Below, piece by piece: positions 56,340-64,000 of a stretch of 64,000 nt of DNA; position 1 is the first letter of the stretch; each line of letters opens with the position of its first letter. The stretch is from Candidatus Microbacterium colombiense. Lineage in GTDB: Bacteria > Actinomycetota > Actinomycetes > Actinomycetales > Microbacteriaceae. The notes below the pieces were generated by a model. It did not search any database and was not told the DNA's origin. It was given only the letters and a program-made list of their open reading frames with translations. The DNA lies in NCBI GenBank assembly GCA_029203165.1, contig CP119308.1, forward strand, positions 1,798,001-1,862,000, read 5' to 3'. A program made the translations under genes and the position numbers.

Positions 56340-57095
56340 ATGAAGATCCTTCTCCCGCCATCGGAGACGAAGCGCACGGGTGGAGATGGTCCTGCGCTCG
56401 ATCTCGCCGCGCTCGCTCTTCCCTCGCTGCACGATCAGCGATCGGCGGTCGTCGACGCGCTGGTCGATCTCGCCGCCGACGAAGACGCTGCGCGCGCCAC
56501 CCTCAAGTTGAGCGCGCGTCAGATGGGGGACATCGCCCACAACCGGCTGCTCCGGACCGCTGCGACGATGCCAGCCGTCGATCGCTACACAGGCGTTCTC
56601 TTCGATGCGCTCGATGCGGGTTCGCTGTCGAAGGCGTCGCGTCGATGGCTCGGTGAACACGTCTGGATCCACAGTGCACCGCTGGGCCCGCTCGGCGCCC
56701 TCGATGAGATCCCCGTCTACCGTCTCGCCGCCGGCACCTCTCTCCCCGGTGTCGCCGCCCTGCGCCGGCACTGGTCGGACGCGACCACGGCCGCCATCGC
56801 TGCCGAGGAGCCGCCGTTCATCCTGGATCTGCGGAGCGAGGCCTACGTCGCGCTGGGTCCCCTCCCGTCATCGATCCCGTCGGCATACGTCCGGGTGGTC
56901 ACGGACGACGAGAGTGGTTCGCGCGCGCTGAACCACTTCAACAAGAAGTCCAAGGGACTGCTCACACGCGCTCTGGCGGAGGACCGGCCCCGAATCGGTT
57001 CCCTGCGCACCTTGCGATCGTGGGCGGATCGCCGGGGGATACTGTTCCGTCCGACCCAGGATCCCGGCATTCTCGAACTCGTCGTCGCAGAGTAG
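56340..57095 (+). CDS. yaaA: Peroxide stress protein YaaA
   Basis: YaaA lowers free iron and limits DNA damage during peroxide stress. The 251-residue protein begins MKILLPPSETK and has FDALDAGSLSKASRRWL, GLLRPLD-like positions (GPLGALDEIPVYRLAAGTSL), and the C-terminal FNKKSKGLLTRALA, all typical of the family. It follows the atp terminator by 18 bp and so needs its own promoter, which I cannot place with confidence; GAGG is near the ATG at 56340. Confidence 0.88.
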   Translation: MKILLPPSETKRTGGDGPALDLAALALPSLHDQRSAVVDALVDLAADEDAARATLKLSARQMGDIAHNRLLRTAATMPAVDRYTGVLFDALDAGSLSKASRRWLGEHVWIHSAPLGPLGALDEIPVYRLAAGTSLPGVAALRRHWSDATTAAIAAEEPPFILDLRSEAYVALGPLPSSIPSAYVRVVTDDESGSRALNHFNKKSKGLLTRALAEDRPRIGSLRTLRSWADRRGILFRPTQDPGILELVVAE

Positions 57096-57134
57096 ACGAG
57101 CGCCACGGCAGCCCACGATGTGGCCGATGTGTCG

Positions 57135-57164
57135 TTGCCCGGTGCGTTCAGGCACCGCTATTGT
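57135..57164 (+). promoter_or_regulatory. Promoter of the DUF5684 gene
   Basis: TTGCCC (57135-57140) and TATTGT (57159-57164) are 18 bp apart. The spacer contains GGTGC-N6-GCACC (57141-57156). A leader of about 42 nt with GGAGGGG precedes ATG 57213. Confidence 0.45.
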
Positions 57165-57212
57165 GGTGTCGCGGCGTGAATCGCGACCGTTCTTTCAGAT
57201 CCGGAGGGGATC

Positions 57213-58013
57213 ATGGACTCCTACTACGACACGGGATATCTGGCCGCGCTCGCTGGCCTCATCATCTTCAGCGTCATCATCGGTCTTGCCGGATACGTCT
57301 TGGGCTCGCTCTTCTATATGAAGATCTTCCAGAAGGCCGGCGTCCAGGGCGCATGGCGCGCCTGGGTCCCGGTGTACAACGTGATGATCTTCTTCAAGCT
57401 CGGCGACCTCAGCCCGTGGCTGGTGCTCTACGGTATCGGCGGCGCTGCGCTCCTCAGCTGGATCGGCGTCGGCTACGCGTTCTCCCTTGCTCTCGCGGTG
57501 CTGTCGGTCCTCGCCGCGTGGCGCGTCGGGCTCAAGCTTCAGAAGGACGCGGTGTGGGTCGTTCTGTACGTGTTCCTCAGCATCGTCTGGTTGGGCATCA
57601 ACGCCTTCGACAAGTCGCGCTGGAACCCGAACATCCAGCCCGCCTCGTGGGCCGGCAACAGCTTCCTCGGTGACCGCACCGTCTGGGACGGCATTCCCGT
57701 GCAGCCGGCCGCCGCCGCTCCGCAGGGGTACGGCGCCGCACCGCAGGGCTACGCGCCTCCGGCCCCGCAGGGCTACGCGCCTCCGGCCCCGCAGGGCTAC
57801 ACGCCGCCCGCACCGCAGGGCTACGTGCCACCGGCGCAGCCGGGTTACGCCGCTCCGGCCGCACCCGCGCCGGGTGGTCCTGTGCCTCCGGTCACCCCGC
57901 CGGCTCCGCCCACGGCACCCCCGGCCGCTCCGCCGGCACCGCCGACCACGCCGCCGGCGCCCCCGGCAGCTCCGCCGGTACCTCCGACGGACCCCACTCA
58001 GCCTCCGGCCTGA
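57213..58013 (+). CDS. DUF5684 membrane protein with Pro/Gln/Gly/Tyr repeat tail
   Basis: The 266-residue protein has four membrane helices in the first 135 residues (GLIIFSVIIGLAGYVLGSLFYMKIFQKAG, then WRAWVPVYNVMIFFKLGDLSPWL, LLSWIGVGYAFSLALAVLSVLAAWRVG, VWVVLYVFLSIVWLGINAF), the DUF5684 layout. The remainder is a repeat-rich tail: repeats of PQGYxPPA, then a nearly pure Ala/Pro stretch to the end. Such tails can form disordered or phase-separating linkers or bind SH3/WW-like partners. No function is known. ATG 57213 has GGAGGGG at the right distance. Confidence 0.75.
   Translation: MDSYYDTGYLAALAGLIIFSVIIGLAGYVLGSLFYMKIFQKAGVQGAWRAWVPVYNVMIFFKLGDLSPWLVLYGIGGAALLSWIGVGYAFSLALAVLSVLAAWRVGLKLQKDAVWVVLYVFLSIVWLGINAFDKSRWNPNIQPASWAGNSFLGDRTVWDGIPVQPAAAAPQGYGAAPQGYAPPAPQGYAPPAPQGYTPPAPQGYVPPAQPGYAAPAAPAPGGPVPPVTPPAPPTAPPAAPPAPPTTPPAPPAAPPVPPTDPTQPPA
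57720..57860 (+). repeat. Tandem 24-bp repeats coding PQGYxPPA
   Basis: Six units from 57720 to 57860. Units 57741-57764 and 57765-57788 are identical at the DNA level; the others have diverged. Changes keep the reading frame. Confidence 0.85.
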
Positions 58014-58023
58014 GAGATGTGAT

Positions 58024-58055
58024 GCGAGGCCCTCGACTCCGGTCGGGGGCCTCGC
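58024..58055 (+). terminator. Terminator after the DUF5684 gene
   Basis: A 14-bp stem (58024-58037 with 58042-58055, one T-G wobble) with a TCCG loop, 10 bp after the stop. Confidence 0.7.
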
Positions 58056-58089
58056 CGCGTTCCGGACATCCACATGACGGTCCCTGGGA

Positions 58090-58095
58090 TAACGT
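58090..58095 (+). promoter_or_regulatory. -10 box of leaderless aldo/keto reductase gene
   Basis: TAACGT, seven bases, then ATG 58103. Confidence 0.45.
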
Positions 58096-58102
58096 GGAGG
58101 GC

Positions 58103-59086
58103 ATGGTCATGTCGCAGCGCCGTGTCGGCGCGTCCGGACTGCTCGTCTCGCCCACCGGCCTCGGCTGTAACAACTTCGGTCGCGCGGGCACCGCCACGGA
58201 GGATCTCGCCGGAACGCGGCAGGTGATCGATGCGGCGATCGCGAACGGGATCACCCTGTTCGACACCGCCGACATGTACGGTGCGGTCGCCGGCACGAGC
58301 GAGACCTTGATGGGGGAGGCGCTGGAAGGACGGCGCGATCGCGTGGTGCTCGCCACCAAGTTCGGGCACGAACGCGACATGGGGTACGACTTCCCGGCAG
58401 GGCGCGGCTCACGGCGCTACGTGCGTCGAGCCGTCGAGGAGTCGCTCCGCCGTCTGCGCACCGACTGGATCGACCTCTACCAGCTGCACCTGCCCGATCC
58501 GCAGACGCCGATCGCCGAGACGACGGATGCTCTGGATGACCTGGTGCGGGAGGGGAAGATCCGCTACTACGGACACTCCAACTTCTCCGGGTGGGAGATC
58601 GCCGAGGCCGAGTTCACCGCGCAGTTGCGATCCACCGGCCGGTTCGTCTCGGCGCAGAACCACTATTCGCTGCTCGCCCGTGCGGCGGAGCGTGAGGTGC
58701 TCCCTGCCGTCGAGCGCTACGGGCTCGGATTCTTCCCCTTCTTCCCGCTGCACAACGGCCTGCTCACCGGCAAGTTCACGCGTGAGGGCGGGCCTGCAGC
58801 GAGCCGGATCATGTCGAGCCGTCGTCACGTGTGGGAGAACGCGCCCTGGGACGCACTCGAGACTTTCGCGGAGTTCTGCGCTGAACGCCGGATCACCATG
58901 GTTCAGGCGACATTCGGCTGGTTGCTGGCGAATCCGCTGGTGTCGAGCGTGATCGCGGGGGCGACCTCGGTGGCGCAGATCGAAGCGAATGCGCAGGCGG
59001 GCGATGCATGGAGACCCGACGCCCACGAGCGCGCGATGATCGACGAACTGTTCCCCCTTCCCGAAGATCCGGGCGCGCGAGTGTGA
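58103..59086 (+). CDS. Aldo/keto reductase
   Basis: The 327-residue AKR has the (beta/alpha)8 fold motifs. Catalytic Asp and Tyr are in GITLFDTADMYGAVAGTSETLMGEAL, the Lys in VVLATKFGHE, and the His in DLYQLHLPDPQTPIAETTDALDDLVREGKIRYYGHSN. The C-terminal SVIAGATSVAQIEANAQAGDAW holds the NADPH-binding residues. This is the YhdN/AKR11-like bacterial group; the substrate is unknown. ATG 58103 is used; ATG 58109 is an alternative six bases later. Confidence 0.9.
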   Translation: MVMSQRRVGASGLLVSPTGLGCNNFGRAGTATEDLAGTRQVIDAAIANGITLFDTADMYGAVAGTSETLMGEALEGRRDRVVLATKFGHERDMGYDFPAGRGSRRYVRRAVEESLRRLRTDWIDLYQLHLPDPQTPIAETTDALDDLVREGKIRYYGHSNFSGWEIAEAEFTAQLRSTGRFVSAQNHYSLLARAAEREVLPAVERYGLGFFPFFPLHNGLLTGKFTREGGPAASRIMSSRRHVWENAPWDALETFAEFCAERRITMVQATFGWLLANPLVSSVIAGATSVAQIEANAQAGDAWRPDAHERAMIDELFPLPEDPGARV

Positions 59087-59106
59087 GTGCGAACAGGCGT
59101 TCCACT

Positions 59107-59112
59107 ACGATG
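59107..59112 (+). promoter_or_regulatory. Possible -10 box of the PP2C-FtsK operon
   Basis: TACGAT about 53 bases before GTG 59165. A second candidate TACGCT is at 59120. GGAGG near 59154 is the ribosome site. Confidence 0.3.
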
Positions 59113-59164
59113 TGTGAGTACGCTGCGACCGCCCGACAGGCCGCAGATCCATCGGAGGCAGTAC

Positions 59165-59974
59165 GTGGCTGAGACGACGACGACGACGCGCAGCGTCACG
59201 GTTTCGCAGCGCCATCTGCTGCTGTCCTGGGCCGGTGCGACCGACGTGGGACGCCGCCGCGAGACCAATCAGGATGCGTTCCTCGCGGATTATCCGTTGT
59301 TCGTGGTCGCGGACGGCATGGGTGGCCACGCGGGCGGAGAGATCGCCAGCCAGAGCACCGTGACCCGCCTGCAGGACGTGGTGACGCAGGGACGAGTCGA
59401 CCGTCCGGAGATCGAGAGCGCACTCGAGCGGGCGGTCGGCGACATCGCCGACCATCCCGAGACGACGGATGAGGGAACGGGCACGACCCTCACCGGTGTC
59501 TTCCTCGACCTTGCGACCGACGCGCCGCAGTGGGTCGCGCTCAACATCGGCGACTCGCGGGTGTACCTCCTTCGTGATGATCGGCTGGTGCAGGTGACCA
59601 CGGACCATTCTGTGGTGCAGGAGCTCATCGCTGCAGGGAAGCTCAGCCCGGAAGAGGCCGAAGGTCATCCCTACAGCAACGTGATCACCCGTGCTGTCGG
59701 CGCCAGTGAGCTCACGGCACCTGACTACATCACGATCGATGTGCGCGCCGGTGACCGATTCGTCATCTGTTCCGACGGCCTCACCAAGGAGCTCACGGAC
59801 TACGGGATCCAGCACTTCCTGCGCGAGAACGCGGAGCCGGGTCCGGCGGTGGACGCGATGCTCGCTGCCGCCCTGGAGAACGGCGGGCGTGACAACGTCA
59901 CTCTCGTCATCGTCCAGGTGGGAGAGCCGGAGGGCGACGACTCCTCCTCCACGGATGCCGATACCGCCGAATAG
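59165..59974 (+). CDS. PP2C-family serine/threonine phosphatase
   Basis: The 269-residue PPM/PP2C phosphatase has GATDVGRRRETNQDAFLAD (metal Asp), VVADGMGGHAGGEIASQST, GTTLTGVFLD, NIGDSRVYLLRDDRLVQVTTDHSVV, and SDGLTKELTD with NGGRDNVTLVIVQV at the end. All metal-binding aspartates are present. It should reverse serine/threonine kinase signalling, but no kinase gene is in the window. GTG 59165 has GGAGG upstream. It is 16 bp upstream of the EssC-type gene and probably in one operon with it. Confidence 0.93.
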   Translation: MAETTTTTRSVTVSQRHLLLSWAGATDVGRRRETNQDAFLADYPLFVVADGMGGHAGGEIASQSTVTRLQDVVTQGRVDRPEIESALERAVGDIADHPETTDEGTGTTLTGVFLDLATDAPQWVALNIGDSRVYLLRDDRLVQVTTDHSVVQELIAAGKLSPEEAEGHPYSNVITRAVGASELTAPDYITIDVRAGDRFVICSDGLTKELTDYGIQHFLRENAEPGPAVDAMLAAALENGGRDNVTLVIVQVGEPEGDDSSSTDADTAE

Positions 59975-59990
59975 CAGCCTGAGGGTGTGA

Positions 59991-62888
59991 GTGGCTCGGG
60001 ATCCAGGGGGATCACCGAGTCGAATGGTCGGTATGGATTCCCTCCCGATCGTTCTTCCGTCACCGCCCAGCCCGCCTCGTCGGCCGCCTCTGCCATTGGT
60101 CGCCGCGCTCGTGCCGATCGCTGCCGGCGTGGTGTTGTGGCTCGTGTCCGGTTCGCTCTACGCGCTGTGCTTCGCGGCCTTGGGCCCGATGATGCTTGTC
60201 GCCTCCCTGTGGGACGGCGCCCGCACGCGACGCCGGGATCGTCGGCAGGAGCAGGCCGATGTCGCAGCGGGGTGGGCAGCGGCCGAGACCGAGTTGATAC
60301 GGCGGCACGATGAGGAACGAGCTCGTCAATGGCAGCGCCATCCCGACGCGGCGGCCGCTCTGACGCAGACTCCGTTGCGGGGCGTGGGGGCACCGGATGA
60401 CACGACCGAGGTGGTGGTGGGAAGCGGAGCGGTCGCGATGAGCCTCCGAGCCGGCGGTGGGGAGGGGGAGCGCGCTCGTGACTTCCAGAGGCGGTGCGGG
60501 ACACTGCTGCGCGCGCCGGTGCGCGTGCCGCTGGGACGGGGGATCTGTCTGCGGGGCCCCGCGCCACAGGTCTCGGCGGTCGGGCGTGCGCTCGTGGCCC
60601 AGTTGTGCCTGCGATATGGGCCGGGGCACCTGGCAGTCGTCGGAGAGGGTGTGGAGAGGCTCGCCGTGAGCGGGTTCCCGCATGCCGAGCGTCCGCAGGA
60701 GGCGAGCTTCCGGCTGGGCGTGTGCGCGGCCTCCGGGAGCGACAGAGGAGCGGATGCGACGATCTGGCTCATGACGGCGGACGCCGAGATCCCGGATGGG
60801 ATCACCACGGTCATCGATGTCGTCGAGCTCGGGAGCGCCGTCGTCCGTACGCCGCAGGGGAGCGCGGACGTCGCCGTGGAGGCCTTGTCAGCCGATCAGA
60901 TCACCCAGATCGCCGTCGGGGTCGGCGATCATCGCAGTGCGATGAGTCGGGTGCCGGAGCGCGTCGCTCTCGTTGATGTCGCGCAGAGGCGCGGCGTCAA
61001 CGGGTTGCCCGCTGTCATCGGACGGTCTGCGGATGGTGACGTCGTGGTGGACATCGTGGAGGACGGACCGCACGCGATCGTCACCGGCATCACAGGAACG
61101 GGCAAGAGCGAGCTGCTGGTGTCGTGGGTGACCGCGCTCTCGCAGGAGCACGGTCCCGACCGGGTGACATTCGTTCTCGCGGACTTCAAAGGCGGAACGG
61201 CTTTCGAGCCCCTCCGGGCGCTTCGGCAGGTGGCAGCCGTCATCACCGACCTCGACGAACATGGGGCTCGTCGAGGAGTGGCCAGCCTCACGGCGGAGAT
61301 CCGGCGCCGCGAGGCGCGGCTCGCGGCGGCGGGTGTGCGTGACAGCGCCGACATCGGTCTTCCGCGGCTCGTCATCGTGGTCGACGAGTTCGCGGCGCTC
61401 CTTCAGGAGCATCCCGACCTCGGCCAGGTCTTCACCGATGTGGCTGCGCGCGGACGCGCTCTCGGAATGCACCTGATACTCGGTACGCAGCGAGCATCGG
61501 GTGTCGTGCGAGACGCGCTGGCGGCGAATTGCCCGTTGCGCATCAGCCTGCGCGTCGGCGACCCCGCCGACAGTCGTCTGATGATCGGCACCACGGCGGC
61601 TGCCGAGATCCTCGGAGGAGCGGAGTCGCGAGGACTCGGGTTCGTGCGCCGCCCTCAAGATGTCGAGCCTCGACTCCTGCGTGTCGCCCGCGCCGACTCC
61701 CTCGAGGTGGAACGCGTCGGCGTTCGGTGGCGCGATGATCTGCGCCCCAGCAGCCCATGGCTTCCGGCGCTCCCCGAAGTGCTTCCGTTGGCCGAGGCGA
61801 TCGCCGACGGTCCTCGCATCGGTGACGCCGGCACAGGTGTGCTGGTGCTCGGGCGCGCCGATGATCCTGAGCGTCAGGCGCAGCCCCTCGAGCTTCTGCG
61901 GGTCGGGGAAGAGCGCGGTCTTGCAGTGCTCGGCGCGTCGGGCTCCGGAAAAACCTCCGTTCTGCGGGCGCTCGCCTCGCAGGCCCCGCATGTCGTGTGC
62001 ACACCGCATGATCCCGAGGGTGCCTGGGATCTGATCGACGCCTGGGCGAGCGGGACCACCGCGCTCCCGCGACTGGTGTTGAGCGACGATGTCGATCTGG
62101 TCACCGCGCGTCTGCCGGTCGAGTACGCGCAGGAGTTCCTCCGTCGCTGGGAGCTCATCGTTCGGGCGGGTGACAGGACGACCTTCGTGATGACAGCCGC
62201 CCGCGCGACAGGCGCGCTCGCTCGCGTCATGGAGGCGTTGCCGCGGCGCGCACTCCTGCGGATACCCGGCAGGATCGAGCATCTCGCCGCCGGAGGTGAT
62301 GCCGCGGGCTTCCTGCGCGATCGGCCCGCCGGCAGAGCGCGGTTCGACGACAGGGAGGTGCAGCTCGTCTGGAGCGCGGAAGTGCCGGGCGAGGATGACA
62401 TGCACGGTGGCGAGCGGGAGGTATCAGTCCTCACCACCCCGAACTGGGTGCCCGCGGATGCGGAATGTGCGGTGGTGACCGCGCACGCGCCGGTGGTCAT
62501 CGCCCGTCTGCGGGCTGATCATCCTCAGCGCGAGATCGTTCCCGTCGGCGTCGTCTCGACCAGCGATGTCTCCTCGCGCATCCTGGTCGCGGATGCCGAG
62601 ACCTGGCAGCGCAACGCGACACTCTGGCACCGCATCCGGGCGGAGGGCGAGGTGGTGATCCGGGCGGAGAATCCGCACGAGCTGCGGCAGCTGGCGGGCA
62701 TCCGAGAGCTTCCTCCGTACGCGCGCCCGCACGCGGGCCGCGCCTGGTCGCTGCGCGGCGCTCCGAGCATCACGCGCGTGAGCGTTCCCGCGTTCGAGCC
62801 GGCGTCGGCGCGGCCGTCGAAACCGGGAGAATCAACGCCGAGGTCGCGCCGTGAGTTCCGGCGTGCGAGGGCGGGGGAGCCTTCGTGA
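59991..62888 (+). CDS. FtsK/SpoIIIE-type ATPase, EssC/EccC-like
   Basis: A 965-residue protein with two membrane helices near the N-terminus (about residues 35-70) and two P-loop NTPase domains. The first has GITGTGKSELL (about 365-373) with FVLADFKGGTAFEPL, Walker B LVIVVDEFAALLQEHP and GTQRASGVV. The second has GASGSGKTSVLRAL (about 650) and the degenerate LVLSDDVDLV. This two-domain layout after a double helix is that of EssC/EccC, the motor of type VII secretion, but it is shorter and has no FHA domain at the start. It is not an FtsK chromosome translocase, since the gamma domain is absent. GTG 59991 has GAGGG six bases upstream. No WXG100 or EccB/D/E genes are visible in the window. Confidence 0.82.
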   Translation: MARDPGGSPSRMVGMDSLPIVLPSPPSPPRRPPLPLVAALVPIAAGVVLWLVSGSLYALCFAALGPMMLVASLWDGARTRRRDRRQEQADVAAGWAAAETELIRRHDEERARQWQRHPDAAAALTQTPLRGVGAPDDTTEVVVGSGAVAMSLRAGGGEGERARDFQRRCGTLLRAPVRVPLGRGICLRGPAPQVSAVGRALVAQLCLRYGPGHLAVVGEGVERLAVSGFPHAERPQEASFRLGVCAASGSDRGADATIWLMTADAEIPDGITTVIDVVELGSAVVRTPQGSADVAVEALSADQITQIAVGVGDHRSAMSRVPERVALVDVAQRRGVNGLPAVIGRSADGDVVVDIVEDGPHAIVTGITGTGKSELLVSWVTALSQEHGPDRVTFVLADFKGGTAFEPLRALRQVAAVITDLDEHGARRGVASLTAEIRRREARLAAAGVRDSADIGLPRLVIVVDEFAALLQEHPDLGQVFTDVAARGRALGMHLILGTQRASGVVRDALAANCPLRISLRVGDPADSRLMIGTTAAAEILGGAESRGLGFVRRPQDVEPRLLRVARADSLEVERVGVRWRDDLRPSSPWLPALPEVLPLAEAIADGPRIGDAGTGVLVLGRADDPERQAQPLELLRVGEERGLAVLGASGSGKTSVLRALASQAPHVVCTPHDPEGAWDLIDAWASGTTALPRLVLSDDVDLVTARLPVEYAQEFLRRWELIVRAGDRTTFVMTAARATGALARVMEALPRRALLRIPGRIEHLAAGGDAAGFLRDRPAGRARFDDREVQLVWSAEVPGEDDMHGGEREVSVLTTPNWVPADAECAVVTAHAPVVIARLRADHPQREIVPVGVVSTSDVSSRILVADAETWQRNATLWHRIRAEGEVVIRAENPHELRQLAGIRELPPYARPHAGRAWSLRGAPSITRVSVPAFEPASARPSKPGESTPRSRREFRRARAGEPS

Positions 62889-62911
62889 TCCGGCGGCGCC
62901 CGTCGGTGCGC

Positions 62912-63907
62912 TCAGATGCCGGAGCCGGGCCGAACCGTGCCCACTTCGCCTCCACCGCCGAGGACCGCCAGCGGCAGAGCATCGGCGAGAGATGCCACGT
63001 CGGACTCGCTCACTGCGCCCGCGCGAGCCAGCAGCGTCGCGGCCACGATCGTGGACGCTCGCGCGGCACCGTCGAGCATCTTGAGGCCGACGGTCGTGCC
63101 ATTCGGTGCGACCATGACCATGACGCCCTCCGCTCCGCCCTTGGTGAAGACGCCGAGCTTCTCGATCGCGATCGTGTCGGGTCGCCCCGGGCCCTCGATC
63201 GTCCAGGGATTCTCCCGCACGGCGCGGACCAGCGATCCGGCGACGCGGTGAAGGGCGAACGGGGAGCGGTCCGACGCGGTGCCGATGCGATGGATGGAGC
63301 GGGTGAGACCGGTGAGGGTCATCGCGTGGACGGGGGCGCCGCATCCGTCGATCGCGGTGTGGGCGATCTTCTCGCCGGTGAGGCGCTCGATCACTTCGCG
63401 GATGTGCGCCTGCAGCGGGTGCGCCGGGTCGAGGTAGCCCTGCGTGGCCCACCCGGTCGCGACACAGGCGCGGAGCATGGCCGCATGCTTTCCCGAGCAG
63501 TTCATGCGCACGCGCGCGGGTTCGCCGTGCTCGCGCACCATCTCGTCCCTCGTGGCGGTGTCGCTCGGCCACGCCGGTGGACATCCGAGGTGATCCTCGG
63601 TCAATCCGCCCTGGGTGAGCATGTCGCGCACGGCGTCGGCGTGACGGTCGGTGCCCGTGTGGCTCGCGGTGGAGAGGGCGAGGTGCTCACCCTCCAGCAC
63701 GGCGCCCGCCGTGATGCAGGCCACCGCCTGAAGCGGCTTGAGGCTCGAGCGCGGAAGGATGAGCGCATCAGCGTTCCCGTGCCGTGCGACGACCTCGCCA
63801 TCGGGCGACAGCACCACCGCCGCCCCCGCATGGCGGGACTCGATGAAGCCGCTGCGTTCGACGACGGCGAGCTCGACGGATTCCTGAACGGTGAGAGTCT
63901 CCAACAC
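62912..63907 (-). CDS. L-asparaginase, type II/thermolabile (PF06089-type)
   Basis: The 331-residue protein has RSSLKPLQAVACITAGA with the SSxKP motif, then TASHTGTDRHADAVRDMLTQGGL, NCSGKHAAMLRAC, and DGCGAPVHAMTLTGLTRS. This is the rhizobial-type asparaginase fold with Ser/Lys/Cys at the active site. It should hydrolyse L-asparagine to aspartate and ammonia. GTG 63907 is the start: TAGGCT (63914-63919 on the plus strand read as AGCCTA) lies exactly six bases upstream. It converges on the EssC-type gene, 23 bp apart. Confidence 0.88.
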   Translation of the reverse strand: MLETLTVQESVELAVVERSGFIESRHAGAAVVLSPDGEVVARHGNADALILPRSSLKPLQAVACITAGAVLEGEHLALSTASHTGTDRHADAVRDMLTQGGLTEDHLGCPPAWPSDTATRDEMVREHGEPARVRMNCSGKHAAMLRACVATGWATQGYLDPAHPLQAHIREVIERLTGEKIAHTAIDGCGAPVHAMTLTGLTRSIHRIGTASDRSPFALHRVAGSLVRAVRENPWTIEGPGRPDTIAIEKLGVFTKGGAEGVMVMVAPNGTTVGLKMLDGAARASTIVAATLLARAGAVSESDVASLADALPLAVLGGGGEVGTVRPGSGI

Positions 63908-63913
63908 CTCCTC

Positions 63914-63919
63914 AGCCTA
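63914..63919 (-). promoter_or_regulatory. -10 box of leaderless asparaginase gene
   Basis: Minus-strand TAGGCT, six bases (GAGGAG), then GTG 63907. Confidence 0.45.
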
Positions 63920-63991
63920 TCGTCGGGGGAGCCTGACCCTCATCCCTCCCCGCGCGTCACGAGTGTCGGAGACGAGTGGCAGACTCTCCTC

Positions 63992-64000
63992 ATGGCCTCG
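63992..64000 (+). CDS. Possible start of a further gene, truncated by window edge
   Basis: ATG GCC TCG are the last nine bases. CAGACT, a weak -10-like sequence, lies six bases upstream, as in the leaderless genes of this window. Only three codons are visible, so nothing can be said of the product. Confidence 0.3.

Noticed and set aside
1..64000. CRISPR arrays, insertion sequences, attachment sites or origins
   Set aside because: I found no regularly spaced repeats, transposase genes, integrase or DnaA-box clusters. The only tandem repeats are inside two coding regions.

Overview
The window is a 64 kb piece of a high-GC actinobacterial chromosome. The gene families and their order point to Microbacteriaceae, most likely Microbacterium or a close relative. 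Supporting signs are a DUF3097 protein, a stand-alone SIP-domain protein behind an IdeR/DtxR-type box, a rho gene with a long Ala/Pro- and Arg/Asn-rich extension, an aerobic F-type ATP synthase operon, and many leaderless promoters (TANNNT followed by 6-7 nt and then the start codon). This placement is inference, because no 16S gene is present. I see no prophage, insertion sequence or CRISPR array. Apart from one tRNA, the content is protein-coding, and no gene-free stretch exceeds 300 bases.

Layout. 1-8.99 kb: the end of a GT87-type mannosyltransferase, a thiamine-binding-like protein, DUF2000, an AraC regulator, a DHA1 exporter, NUDIX, metX and metY (methionine from homoserine by acetylation and direct sulfhydrylation), an SDR and ung. 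9-15.6 kb: a GNAT gene that runs antisense into a five-gene dipeptide/nickel-type ABC importer, then an alpha/beta hydrolase. 15.7-21.6 kb: AhpD-like protein, tyrosine phosphatase, iron-regulated SIP protein, HExxH protein, arginase-family protein, and a TPM-domain/PspA membrane-stress pair. 21.7-30 kb: DUF3097, trmB, CPBP-like, DUF1304, RidA, quinone reductase, the ohr/ohrR peroxide pair, and a DHA2 exporter with two MarR regulators behind two operator-like repeats.

30-41 kb: tRNA-Arg(CCG), SGNH hydrolase, argS, DUF2993, two alpha/beta hydrolases around a TetR gene with a strong palindromic operator, a BrkB-family membrane protein, and lysA-hom-thrB. 40.8-44 kb: rho and prfA, both repeatedly frameshifted in this sequence, almost certainly by local sequence error. 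44-56.3 kb: cysK-cysE on the minus strand, then prmC, Sua5, a WecA/TagO-type transferase, an AtpI-like protein and atpBEFHAGDC. 56.3-64 kb: yaaA, a DUF5684 protein with a PQGY-repeat tail, an aldo/keto reductase, a PP2C phosphatase, an EssC/FtsK-type ATPase and an L-asparaginase.

How the genes fit together. Much of the window is core metabolism: the aspartate family (lysA, hom, thrB, metX, metY), cysteine synthesis (cysE, cysK), translation (argS, tRNA-Arg, trmB, prfA, prmC, Sua5) and energy (atp). The accessory parts are small regulated efflux, hydrolase or stress modules, each with its own MarR, TetR, OhrR or IdeR-type control site. The main caution concerns sequence quality. At least eleven frame-changing single-base errors lie in 41.69-43.82 kb and one in pspA, so those genes cannot be translated as given.
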